Part shown: positions 36,502 to 45,047 of the stretch, piece after piece
How the letters are laid out: each line of letters starts with the position of its first letter
Position numbering within the stretch: position 1 is the stretch's first letter
Assembly (NCBI GenBank): GCA_937951625.1
Contig: CALFBP010000010.1
Span: 80,309 to 144,308, forward strand
Direction of reading: 5' to 3'
Length of the DNA: 64,000 nucleotides
Source of the DNA: an uncultured Thermoguttaceae bacterium
Lineage (GTDB): Bacteria > Planctomycetota > Planctomycetia > Pirellulales > Thermoguttaceae
Made by a program: the position numbers and the translations under genes
Notes under the pieces: model-generated
The model's input: the letters and a program-made list of their open reading frames with translations, nothing else
What the model was told of the DNA's origin: nothing
Databases searched by the model: none

Positions 36502-37377
36502 ATGAGCTCAACGAAAGAGTTTCTCGCGGATGAACGCATGCACTGCATGGAAGTTTGGGGGGGCAATGTCCGGGTGGAGAAACACTTTCACACGATCGGT
36601 CTGGACGTATGGGTATCGTGTCAGCCTTACGGAGATTCATTGGCGGGGGGGGACGTGTACTACCTTTCATCCTGCGCTTCGGGCAGGATTACCCGAATTC
36701 TGCTCGCCGACGTCAGCGGCCACGGAGAACGTGTGGCTGACGTCGCCATGGGACTTCGCGACCTGATGCGGCGGAACGTCAATGTGATCAACAATCGCCG
36801 CTTCGTGGAGGCGATGAATCAGCAATTCTCGGCCTCCAACGGTTCCGGACGCTTCGCTACGGCGGTGGTCCATTCGTATTTTGCACCGACCCAGTCGCTC
36901 TCGCTTTGCAACGCAGGTCACCCAAGTCCATTCATTTATCGCGCCGCACGTCGGGCGTGGACCACCCTCGATCTTGCCGCAAACCCGGAAGGGGTTCCCG
37001 ACCGGCCATCCGACGTGCCGCTCGGGATTTTAGAACAAGTCGGCTATCGGGAGGTCACAACCCGACTGGAGATTGGCGACCGCGTGTTGAGCTATACGGA
37101 TGCATTCATCGAAGCCCGAGGGGCGAACGGCGACTTGTTGGGCACGGACGGGCTGTTGCAAATCGTCAATTCAATCAGCGAGGTTGACCTTCACGCCTTT
37201 TTGCCTGCACTGGTCGATGCGATGCAGGCGCTGCACCGCGACAACTTGTCGCGCGACGATGCCACCCTGATCTTGTTTTGTGCCAATGGAACGCGGACCC
37301 TGCTCCGAGATGACCTTTTGGCGCCGTTCCGGTTGCTGCGACAACCGAGGGATGCTTCCCGCATCGAGACGCCGTAA
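36502..37377 (+). CDS. SpoIIE/RsbU-type PP2C serine phosphatase
   Basis: The 291-residue protein is a PP2C-like phosphatase of the SpoIIE family. The metal-binding aspartates lie in LAGGDVYY and LADVSGHGERVAD, and the final one in SRDDATLILF. There is no sensor domain attached, only about 35 residues before the catalytic core. Family members dephosphorylate anti-sigma factor antagonists, which in turn release a sigma factor; no partner kinase or antagonist is next to it. Its signal input must come through another protein. Confidence 0.88.
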   Translation: MSSTKEFLADERMHCMEVWGGNVRVEKHFHTIGLDVWVSCQPYGDSLAGGDVYYLSSCASGRITRILLADVSGHGERVADVAMGLRDLMRRNVNVINNRRFVEAMNQQFSASNGSGRFATAVVHSYFAPTQSLSLCNAGHPSPFIYRAARRAWTTLDLAANPEGVPDRPSDVPLGILEQVGYREVTTRLEIGDRVLSYTDAFIEARGANGDLLGTDGLLQIVNSISEVDLHAFLPALVDAMQALHRDNLSRDDATLILFCANGTRTLLRDDLLAPFRLLRQPRDASRIETP

Positions 37378-38005
37378 CCGGGCCTCCGAGGCGCCACTCT
37401 CGCCATGTTCTGCTCTCGTCACGAGTTTCAGTGCAAAGCTTTTCTTTCGGTGAATTTTGCGGTAGCGACCCGTAGGATCTTGAGGGTTATCGCCTGACCG
37501 AGAATTACCGATCATTATGCCTGCATCCGCGCCGATGAATTGCTGAGGCTTATGGGCGATCGTTTGGGGCTGGGCGAGCCCCGTCAATGCGGCGCCCATC
37601 ACGATGGTAAATACCGCTTCGTCACGGGAGACCCATTTTCCGTCGGCTTTTACCCATGATTCAAGAGTCAACCGGCTTGGGGGGGAAGAATCGGCCGCGG
37701 AGTGTGGATTTAGCACGGATCGCGGAACGGTCAGGGCTGAATGTTCGTTTCATCTTAAGCCGTCTGCAATGCCGTGGCTCTTGCGCGAAGAAAGGGTAGG
37801 GCGGAAATGCGGGTGGAAAGGGGATAGCCAACATGCTTTTTATGCAGTTTTGCAGTTTTGCAGTTTTTTAGTTTTTTCTCGACGAGGAACTGCTATTGGC
37901 CTTGTGGATCGAGCGTAGTATGCTCCGACGAACCGTCTCGACGGTGAACGCGATGCACAGTGGTGCTTATTTGATCTAGATTGCCTATTTTGGATCGAAA
38001 GCGAA
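37378..38005. other. 628-base gap without a gene
   Basis: I see no convincing gene on either strand. The longest frames overlap the phosphatase 3' end or translate as low-complexity sequence. The gap contains the 8-bp tandem repeat at 37843-37866, a T-rich tract after it, and a possible promoter for the heptosyltransferase: TTGGCC (37896-37901), 17 bases, TATGCT (37919-37924). A stem ACCGT-CTCG-ACGGT lies near 37931-37944. Confidence 0.4.
37843..37866. repeat. Three tandem copies of an 8-bp unit
   Basis: TGCAGTTT occurs three times in direct succession (37843-37850, 37851-37858, 37859-37866), followed by TTTAGTTTTTTC. It lies upstream of the heptosyltransferase gene and may be a slippage-prone tract. 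No coding role is visible. Confidence 0.9.
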
Positions 38006-39061
38006 ATGAAAATTGGGATATTCCTCCCCAATTGGTTGGGCGACTTGGTAATGGCAACTCCCGCGCTCCGCGCTATACGACGCCGATACGGCTCCAGCGC
38101 GAGAATGATTGGCATCATGCGACCCCATTTGGCTGAGGTGTTGAACGGCACGTCATGGCTTGACGAGCAATGGTACTTCAACCCTCACAGCAAAGACCCC
38201 GAGCTTCGTCCTTGGGCCTTGATTCGGAGGATGCGGCAGGAGCGGATCGATGTTGCTTTGCTGTTTCCAAACTCAATGCGGGTAGCCATCGTAGCGCAAT
38301 TGGGGGGGGCCAAAGAACGGGTGGGCTACGCCCGCTACGGTCGCGGTCCTTTGCTGACGCGAAAAGTAGACTCTCCCCAAGCGGGCGGTCTGGCTAAACC
38401 CTGTCCCATGGTGGATTACTTCCTCAGATTGAGCGAGGCGATGGGGTGCCCGCCGGAGTCCCGAAGGCTCGAATTGGCAACCACTCCTGAGGACGAACGC
38501 TCGGCCGACTTGGTTTGGGAACGGCTGGGCTTGCGGAGCGATGGCCGTGTAATGACATTCAACTGTAGCGGGGCTTACGGTTCAGCCAAGCTCTGGCCCA
38601 TCGAGCACTTTGGTGACTTGGCCAGAAGCGTCGCCCGTGACTTGGATCACGATGTGCTAGTCCTGTGCGGACCCAAAGAGCGGGGGATTGCGCGAGCCAT
38701 CGTAGCGCGGGCCGAACATCCGCGGGTATTCTCGATGGCCGATCAGCCGATTGACCTGGGCACGGCCAAGGCTTGCATTCGTCGGGCAAAAATGATGGTT
38801 TCAACCGACAGTGGTCCCCGCCATGTGGCCGCGGCGTTCGGCAAACCGGTGGTCACCCTCTACGGCTCGATGCCGCCCGTCTTCGGCGAGAATCCCACCG
38901 TGCTTGCCGTCGACTTGCGTTTGGACCTCGATTGCATCGGCTGTCAGAATCGCGTGTGTCCGTTGGGACACCACAAGTGTATGCGTGACCTCACGCCGGA
39001 TATGGTATACCGTGAGGTGGCCCGCTTGGTCCGCGAAGACCGCGCCGCCCATGCAGCGTGA
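38006..39061 (+). CDS. Glycosyltransferase family 9, heptosyltransferase type
   Basis: The 351-residue protein has the GT9 fold of ADP-heptose:LPS heptosyltransferases (WaaF/RfaF type). The N-terminal motif is FLPNWLGDLVMATPALRAI and the nucleotide-binding region is STDSGPRHVAAAFGKPVVTLYG. The C-terminal CIGCQNRVCPLGHHKCM matches the cysteine/histidine-rich end typical of WaaF. It would add heptose to lipid A core on the cytoplasmic face. This supports an LPS-containing, Gram-negative-type envelope. Confidence 0.9.
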   Translation: MKIGIFLPNWLGDLVMATPALRAIRRRYGSSARMIGIMRPHLAEVLNGTSWLDEQWYFNPHSKDPELRPWALIRRMRQERIDVALLFPNSMRVAIVAQLGGAKERVGYARYGRGPLLTRKVDSPQAGGLAKPCPMVDYFLRLSEAMGCPPESRRLELATTPEDERSADLVWERLGLRSDGRVMTFNCSGAYGSAKLWPIEHFGDLARSVARDLDHDVLVLCGPKERGIARAIVARAEHPRVFSMADQPIDLGTAKACIRRAKMMVSTDSGPRHVAAAFGKPVVTLYGSMPPVFGENPTVLAVDLRLDLDCIGCQNRVCPLGHHKCMRDLTPDMVYREVARLVREDRAAHAA

Positions 39062-39139
39062 ACGCGGCAAGCGGTCGCCGCCCCAGTCAGCAGGGGGCGA
39101 AGCCCACCATTTCGTACCACCGGCAGCGACGCTGGCTTT

Positions 39140-39772
39140 TCAGGGCGTGTTCAGCAGAAGGTCGCACTCTTCGAAAGACGGCGAGCGAAGGTTCACACAG
39201 CGAATGCGGACCAACGACACCGCCGCTTGAGGGAAAAAGCGGTCCACGAATCCGACCTCGGCCGCGTGCTCGGCGGTGAAGGGGGGGTTCGGGAGACTCG
39301 ACTTCAAAAGGACCAACTCGCCCGCACGCAGGAATCTCGCGAGCCGGGCAGCGATCGAGTCGCTCGTCACGTCCCACGAATGTGGCAAGGGAGCGAGCTG
39401 GCTCAGGCCCGACTGCCGCAGCAAAACCTCTTCTTCGCGGAGGTAGTGCTCAGGGTCCAAAATGGCCAGGGGCGATGCCTTCTGGACGGCGGCAAACTCG
39501 TTGGGGTGCTTGAGCAGGCTCGCCTCGGGCAAAATGTTGGCCGCCAGTTCCGCAGTAACGCCAAGCAGTCGGATGCAAAGCCAATGGGCCGCTTCCTCGG
39601 TCAGCGGATGTAGTGCGAAGGCCTCGCGGATCGCATCGGCAAGGCGCCCTCCGCCGACAAGCATGAGGTTTTGCGCAGGCGTTTGGCTCGCCAACCAGGC
39701 GCGAAGGGAAGATACCAACTGGCGAAAGTCCAGCAGACTTCCCCCAAGCTTGATGACGCGCAGCGGAAGCAT
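39140..39772 (-). CDS. Amino acid kinase family protein, MfnE-like
   Basis: The 210-residue protein is a short amino acid kinase fold: an N-terminal VIKLGGSLLDF, a second glycine loop MLVGGGRLADA, and the nucleotide-site motif HSWDVTSDSIAARLA. Close family proteins in archaea and methylotrophs include MfnE, which phosphorylates aminomethylfuran phosphate during methanofuran synthesis. Its place behind an ATP-grasp and an H4MPT-linked C1 gene supports that assignment. The ATG at 39772 has GGAGGATTGCG just ahead, so the frame to 39796 is discarded. It converges with the heptosyltransferase. Confidence 0.8.
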   Translation of the reverse strand: MLPLRVIKLGGSLLDFRQLVSSLRAWLASQTPAQNLMLVGGGRLADAIREAFALHPLTEEAAHWLCIRLLGVTAELAANILPEASLLKHPNEFAAVQKASPLAILDPEHYLREEEVLLRQSGLSQLAPLPHSWDVTSDSIAARLARFLRAGELVLLKSSLPNPPFTAEHAAEVGFVDRFFPQAAVSLVRIRCVNLRSPSFEECDLLLNTP

Positions 39773-39859
39773 CGCAATCCTCCAAGGTGTTCCCAAGTTG
39801 GCCGAGAAACCCGCGGGGCATTGACGACGTGCCCTACGGCGGTCCGTGGAGACGTGCTT

Positions 39860-40930
39860 TCAATTTCCTGCTTCCCGGGCCAACACGGCAAGGGCATGGG
39901 CCGTTGCCGCGCGCGAGATTTCGCTTCCCAAGACTTGGCCGAGCGAGGTCACGGGGGCGTCGATTCCGCTTCGCGCCAGCGCCCGACGGGCAAGGAATTC
40001 GCCTGCACCCGACACCACCACGCCAGTAGGCCGCTCGGCCGACCTTTCGACGACCATAGCTATGGCAGCGGCCACTTGATGACATTGGGCCTCGGCCACC
40101 TCTCGGGCCATTCCCAAGGCATCGACGCGACTCACCATGGTCCGATCTGCGCAAATCATTCGGGCGAAGCGGTCGTGGGCATACTCTCGGGTCGCCGGGC
40201 GACCATCGGCCGTGTGCAAACTGTCTGGCTCCTCCGGCAAATCGCCCAGCAGCAAGTAAGCGTCCCACGTCGTGGCGAACACCTCCTGAGCCACCGCGCA
40301 CGTTGCGTTTCGCGAGGGCCAGCCGAGGCGGCCCACGATGCCGCAGATCGGGCTCCGCTGCACGCCCGTGTAGATCAACTCGCCGCAAGCGAGACGCTCG
40401 GGATCGGTGCGGCCAAGGGCCACCACGCGGCCGTCGCGCAAGGGAATCACGTCGCAGGTGGTGGAGCCGATGTCGATCAACAGCCCCACTCCCTGCGGCA
40501 CAAACCGCCCGGAGAACCGCGCCAAGGCGTGCCAATTCGACGCCGCGGCTCGTAGCGGGTTGGCAATGGCCTCCTCGGGCGTGGCCCAAGAGCCGTCGGT
40601 CAGGTACACGCGGATGGAAACGCCCGAGGCTGCGGCTTGCCGCCCCTCGGCCTTGACTTGCTTGACGTGCGCGGCGTGGACGGCGGCCTGAACCGCCCTG
40701 ACAATCGCGGCTACGCCCTCCGCCTTCGTGGCAAAGCAATCGGCCAGTTCGCCCGTCATCGTCACGGCCACGCGATTGGCCGGCGGAGCGGCGGCGAGCA
40801 AATCGGCGATGGCCTTGGGCAACTCGGCCGGATGACGCCACAAGGCGAACGGGCGGACGGTGGCAAACCCCCTGCCATCCGCCGCCTTCAGGTTCGCCCC
40901 GCCAATGTCCAAGGCAATCCAAGCATTCAT
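39860..40930 (-). CDS. H4MPT-linked C1 transfer pathway protein (hydantoinase/oxoprolinase-like)
   Basis: The 356-residue ASKHA-like protein begins AWIALDIGGANLKAA and has LLIDIGSTTCDVIPL as the second phosphate loop and GVQRSPICG downstream, the family described as tetrahydromethanopterin-linked C1 transfer pathway protein (TIGR03123). Genes of this family occur with fae, mch and fhc in methylotrophs, methanogens and planctomycetes; the exact reaction is not known to me. Its ATG overlaps the ATP-grasp stop as ATGA (40927-40930), so translation is coupled. The kinase gene follows after 87 bases. Confidence 0.85.
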   Translation of the reverse strand: MNAWIALDIGGANLKAADGRGFATVRPFALWRHPAELPKAIADLLAAAPPANRVAVTMTGELADCFATKAEGVAAIVRAVQAAVHAAHVKQVKAEGRQAAASGVSIRVYLTDGSWATPEEAIANPLRAAASNWHALARFSGRFVPQGVGLLIDIGSTTCDVIPLRDGRVVALGRTDPERLACGELIYTGVQRSPICGIVGRLGWPSRNATCAVAQEVFATTWDAYLLLGDLPEEPDSLHTADGRPATREYAHDRFARMICADRTMVSRVDALGMAREVAEAQCHQVAAAIAMVVERSAERPTGVVVSGAGEFLARRALARSGIDAPVTSLGQVLGSEISRAATAHALAVLAREAGN

Positions 40931-42051
40931 ACGTGGTCAGCCATCTGGCCAACGACCTTTGCGATCCCGCGCGACTCGAACCGGCAATTCCCGTCCGCGT
41001 CGAATTGTACCTGGACTGGCCGGAACGAGAATCGCGGAACGCGACCTTGGCAAACATCGAGCAGTGCGGCTGCAAGATTGGTTTCCTCAGCCGCGGCAGC
41101 GCGAAGGCCAACGTAGGAAGTGGTCAACCGCGGATTGATTTCGATCACGAAGTCATCGCGGCCGTTGGGGTCGGCGCCGAGAACCAGATCCACGCCCAAG
41201 TAACCCATCACGCCAGGCAACGTGGCCACGCTCCGCACGGCGAGTTCCGCGGCGCGGCGGGCCAAGCCGTTTTCCAAGGGTAGAGAGCCGCCGAGATAGT
41301 GAAATCTCCCGTCGGCGCTGAGACGCTGCCGGCACGGCAGCAAAGGAAACAGACCCGCGGGGCCGCAAAGCACGGCCACGCTCGCGGCCGTACCCGGGTG
41401 GAATCGCTCGATCCTGGCTGGCCCGCGGAACCGCGCTAGCCACGATTCGGCTGCTGCACGATGTTCCAAAAAGTGGACCTCCTGAGAACCAGCGCCGAGG
41501 CAGGGTTTTCCTACGGCAGGAAAATCGACCGTCCTCGGAAGCGAAGCTCCGGGTTCGATCCGCCATCCGCGAGGAACCGGCAGGTTGAAACGGCTCAGGT
41601 GCTCGGCCGTGGCGTGTTTATCGGAAGTGAGAGCCACTGTCTCGAGGGAGGGTCCGAGCAGCCTTCCGCCCGCCGCCTCGACCCACCGGCATCGTTCCAG
41701 CAGGGCATGGTCCAACTCCGGCGCGATGACGATGGTCGCGTCGCAGGCCGCGGCCAACTCCCCAAAGGCTGTCCTCTCCTCCTCGGCCGTGTGGACGTGG
41801 CGGAACCTCACTCCCGCCATTTCGCCAGCAGCGCGATCTGGCCCGCCAGTTCGGTCCCTCGCTGCGAGACGAGAGCGGACCCAACGATGGTCCCGAAGCA
41901 TGTCCACCTGCGCGCCGACCGCGACGAGGTCGGCCGCCATGGCCGCGGCCATGGCGGCGCCTTCGCAGAGGAGCGAGTCGGGCGGCCACCCCCAGCCGTC
42001 GTGCAAAAACCCGCCGCCCGTGACGAACTCGTACAGAAAAATGCGCTGCAC
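40927..42051 (-). CDS. ATP-grasp ligase, MfnD/OrfY-like
   Basis: The 374-residue protein starts IFLYEFVTGGG, the N-terminal motif of tyramine-glutamate ligase (MfnD) and its bacterial C1-pathway homologues. The ATP-grasp core is visible in LTSDKHATAEHLSRFNLPVPRGW, PAVGKPCLGAGSQEV and the metal-binding FVIEINPRLTTSYVGLR. In archaea MfnD joins glutamate to tyramine on the way to methanofuran. I set the start at GTG 42051, just after GGAAGG; the frame is open to 42105. It is the first gene of a three-gene cluster. Confidence 0.82.
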   Translation of the reverse strand: MQRIFLYEFVTGGGFLHDGWGWPPDSLLCEGAAMAAAMAADLVAVGAQVDMLRDHRWVRSRLAARDRTGGPDRAAGEMAGVRFRHVHTAEEERTAFGELAAACDATIVIAPELDHALLERCRWVEAAGGRLLGPSLETVALTSDKHATAEHLSRFNLPVPRGWRIEPGASLPRTVDFPAVGKPCLGAGSQEVHFLEHRAAAESWLARFRGPARIERFHPGTAASVAVLCGPAGLFPLLPCRQRLSADGRFHYLGGSLPLENGLARRAAELAVRSVATLPGVMGYLGVDLVLGADPNGRDDFVIEINPRLTTSYVGLRAAAAEETNLAAALLDVCQGRVPRFSFRPVQVQFDADGNCRFESRGIAKVVGQMADHV

Positions 42052-42137
42052 GCGGCCTTCCCTCGCAAGACAGCGGCGTTGGTTACGAAGGAGCGGTCGT
42101 CCCACGGAGCCAAGGCGATTCGGGTCGGCGCGGTAAT

Positions 42138-44735
42138 TTACTCGACCACCGTCGTTTGTTCCTCGAACACGGTGCGGTACAAGGGCAGGTGGCGATAATA
42201 GACCTGCAAAGTCAGGATGGCCATGGAGGTGGCGTACATGCGGCCGCCCTGTTTACCCCAGTCGGCCCCCTCGGGATTCCAGCTTCCCGCCTTATGGCCC
42301 TCGCGCTGCTGCGTGCGGATGAGGTGTTCGCGCATGCGGTGGTTCCAGAGGTCGAACTCGTCGCCCTCCATGTGGTGGAGCACCTGAGTGGCGTAGTAAT
42401 AGTAGTAGGCGGGCCCCAAGTTCGTGCCGCTTTCCGGAGGCAGGTTGGTCATCAGGTATTTGACGCCGGCCAACAAGGCGGGCGTGTCCTTTTTCCAACC
42501 GAGGTACTGGCGCGTGAGCAATCCGGCGGCAGTGACGGAATGGCCCGCCGTTCCTTCGGGCATGTAACTATAACGCGACATTCGCGATTCCGCCGGCCCG
42601 GCGGCGCAGGAATCGACGAAGCGAGCCGCCCGAATCAGCGGGTCTTTGTCGATCGTCAGACCAGCGAGTTGGCCCGACCGGATGGCCAAAAACATCCATC
42701 CGACGGCCGACATGTCGCCGGGTTGACGAGGCCCATAACGCCAGCCGCCTTCTTTGTGCTGCGACTGCATGATGTACTTGATCGCGCGCTGAGCAGGAAG
42801 CCGCAGGGCTTCGTGACCCGACAAACCGAACGCCTCGCACAAGGCAATGGTTCCCAAGGCGTGTGCGTACATGTTGCCGTCGAGTTTTCCGTCGACGTTG
42901 GGGTCTTTGCTTTCCACCTGCTGGCTGCGGAGGAAGCGGAGGCCCTTGAAGACGACCTCCTTATACTCCGCCAATTCCGGCGGATCGGCGGGCGCGCCGC
43001 GATGGTGGACCCCGGCGCCCAAGAATGGCAAGACACCGAAGGCCGTTGCCGCCGTATCGCTGTTGACGGCCTCGCTGTTTTTGTCCTCGCAGTCACAGCC
43101 CTCGATTTCCGCGGAATAGCCCTTGAGTTTCCAGCGTCCATCTTCGAGCTGGTGCTTCGCCAGCCACTTCAGGCCGCGCATCACGGCGGCCTCGGATTCG
43201 GGAGTGCCGCCATAGGCCTCCAGCAGGGCACGCTTGCTTTCGGCCGTCAATCGCCCCCCAAAAGAACCTCGCCGGAGAAGGGACTTCAGGTTCGGGTTCT
43301 CCAGGACCTCGCGGGGTAAGAAGCCCTTGCCAGCCAGCGAGACGCGGACGACGATCGGGTCGTCGCGCTTTTTATCGCCGCCGGTGGCCAGCACCTTGGC
43401 CGAACGCACCCGTTCCTTGGCTTGCGGGGCCGCGCTGAACTCCAACGTCGCCGTGTTCTGGTCCGCACTGACTTGAACCGTCTTGACGGTGACGCCTTCG
43501 GGCAAGCCGACGGCGTCGATCTGGAGCGGTCCCTTGTAGGTGCGGCGTTCGATGGGCACCTGCACCCGCTTCGTTTCGCCAGGCTGGAGCTTGACCACCA
43601 TGAACGACTTGACCCGGAACGGCGTACGATCGACCAATAGCGGGGCCTCGACCTCGACGACCCGCCCGTACAACTTCGTGAACACCTTGACCGAGGCCTT
43701 TCCATCGGGCACGTCGCCTGAGGCGGTGACCGGCACCTTCACCGACCTTTGATCGGCGGCAAGTTTCACCGGCTTGCCCGTAAACTTTCCAGGGACCTCT
43801 TGCACCTGAATCTCCATCGGCCCCTGAAATTCACCGCGGTCCACCGACAGATCCAATTCCACCGTGGCGTTGGGCTGAATGGGCGTCTCGGGTGGGGGCA
43901 ACAAACGCGGCAAAAACACTTTAGGCACGGAAATCTCAAGCGTCTGTTCCGCTTGGGTTGGCGTGGCGGGAACTCGCCGCAACGCTCGGGAGGCGACGGC
44001 AGTACCCGGCGTTGGTGGCGGAGCTTTCGGCTCCGGCGAACTGGGCTGCGGCGCAGGCTTGGCGGCCGGCATCGCTCCCGGCTTCGGACTTGGCATGGCC
44101 CCCGGCATGGCTCCCGGCATGGCTCCCGGCATCGCCTCGGGCATGGCTCCCGGCATGGCCCCCGGCATCGCCTCGGGCAAGGCTCCCGGCATGGCCGCCG
44201 GCATGGCACTTGGCATGGCACTTGGCATGGCGCCAGAGGCGGGACTCGTGGTAGTAGGGGCAGGACCAAGATCCGCGACCACTTTGATGGTCATCTTCAA
44301 CGGTTCGTCGCCCAATTTTTCCGAGGCCGTGATTTCCAATTGTCCCTCCGACTTGTCCTCGGGAATCTCGCACGGCTTGGCGGTGATTTCTTCGGGAACC
44401 TCGCTCAATTGCACATGAACCGGCCCTTTGTTGCCTTTGCGGTCGATCTGTACCGTGACCGTCGCCGTTCCCGCAGGTTCCAAGGTAATGGGCGACAAGG
44501 GGGCCATCGCCATCTTGACAGGCGCGGCAGGTACGTCGGGCACAGGGGGTGGCGCCTGGACCTGAGGGGCGGGTGCGCTCTTGGCGGGTTCGGGAGGCGG
44601 CGATGATTTGCCGCAACCGAGCGCTAGTACCAGCGAAACCGCGACCGCTGTTTGAATTGGCCACAACAATCCAGGGCAAGACGAACCAGGATCAATCCAA
44701 AGGCGAGAGCGAAGATGCAGTGAGAGAGTCTTCAT
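42138..44735 (-). CDS. Lipoprotein with Ala-Met-Pro repeats, beta-sandwich repeats and squalene-cyclase-like repeats
   Basis: The 865-residue protein has a long N-region, a hydrophobic stretch and a lipobox LALGC (Cys41), so it is a lipoprotein. Residues about 169-228 are a run of 15 AMPx-type tetrapeptides. Flanking regions repeat a beta-sandwich unit with the pattern R(x)1-4KGPVHVQ, REFQGPMEIQ and RTYKGPLQID. The C-terminal part (residues about 490-850) has prenyltransferase/squalene oxidase-type repeats (AAVMRGLKWLAKHQLEDGRW, GLRFLRSQQ, GWRYGPRQPGDM) that should form an alpha/alpha toroid. The overall function is unknown; a binding or degradation role at the cell surface is plausible. ATG 44735 has GGAG upstream. 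Confidence 0.82.
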   Translation of the reverse strand: MKTLSLHLRSRLWIDPGSSCPGLLWPIQTAVAVSLVLALGCGKSSPPPEPAKSAPAPQVQAPPPVPDVPAAPVKMAMAPLSPITLEPAGTATVTVQIDRKGNKGPVHVQLSEVPEEITAKPCEIPEDKSEGQLEITASEKLGDEPLKMTIKVVADLGPAPTTTSPASGAMPSAMPSAMPAAMPGALPEAMPGAMPGAMPEAMPGAMPGAMPGAMPSPKPGAMPAAKPAPQPSSPEPKAPPPTPGTAVASRALRRVPATPTQAEQTLEISVPKVFLPRLLPPPETPIQPNATVELDLSVDRGEFQGPMEIQVQEVPGKFTGKPVKLAADQRSVKVPVTASGDVPDGKASVKVFTKLYGRVVEVEAPLLVDRTPFRVKSFMVVKLQPGETKRVQVPIERRTYKGPLQIDAVGLPEGVTVKTVQVSADQNTATLEFSAAPQAKERVRSAKVLATGGDKKRDDPIVVRVSLAGKGFLPREVLENPNLKSLLRRGSFGGRLTAESKRALLEAYGGTPESEAAVMRGLKWLAKHQLEDGRWKLKGYSAEIEGCDCEDKNSEAVNSDTAATAFGVLPFLGAGVHHRGAPADPPELAEYKEVVFKGLRFLRSQQVESKDPNVDGKLDGNMYAHALGTIALCEAFGLSGHEALRLPAQRAIKYIMQSQHKEGGWRYGPRQPGDMSAVGWMFLAIRSGQLAGLTIDKDPLIRAARFVDSCAAGPAESRMSRYSYMPEGTAGHSVTAAGLLTRQYLGWKKDTPALLAGVKYLMTNLPPESGTNLGPAYYYYYATQVLHHMEGDEFDLWNHRMREHLIRTQQREGHKAGSWNPEGADWGKQGGRMYATSMAILTLQVYYRHLPLYRTVFEEQTTVVE
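44052..44231 (-). repeat. Run of about 15 tetrapeptide-encoding units (AMPx) in the lipoprotein
   Basis: This DNA encodes AMPS, AMPA, AMPG, ALPE and AMPE units in direct succession, each from a 12-bp unit of the type GGCATGGCTCCC read on the plus strand. Copy number is likely to vary between strains. A shorter set of the same units is at the C-terminus of the PQQ-like protein encoded at 55125-56726. Confidence 0.9.
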
Positions 44736-45047
44736 GGCAGCACTCCACCGATTAAAAAGAATTTTTCCCACAAGTAGGGATGTTTTCTGATTCTCGGCTC
44801 TGACTGGGCTATGGCCGAGAGTGCGCCAACCAGAAATTTTTTCCGCCTAGGAATATGGCATTCTCGGAATAAGCGAACGAATGAATGGATTGTCAATTGG
44901 TCCGATCAGCCTTGTCAATCCCCCACTCCCGAGTCATCACCTGAACTATCAGGGTCCCACGAAGGATTCCTGATCCTAGCACACGGCGAATCGGAAGCTT
45001 CTATTATTGACAGCTAGCCCGATGCCCCTGTCCGACCATCGCTGCCG
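44736..45047. other. Intergenic region upstream of the lipoprotein
   Basis: There are 312 bases between the start of the lipoprotein and the stop of the di-haem gene. It is AT-rich near 44760-44910 and should hold the lipoprotein promoter. I see no gene or strong terminator. Confidence 0.35.

Noticed and set aside
37395..37716. Minus-strand frame downstream of the SpoIIE phosphatase
   Set aside because: It overlaps the phosphatase C-terminus, has no ribosome binding site and matches no family.
41540..41565. tRNA-like GGTTCGATCC sequence
   Set aside because: It is inside the ATP-grasp gene and no acceptor or anticodon stem can be drawn around it.
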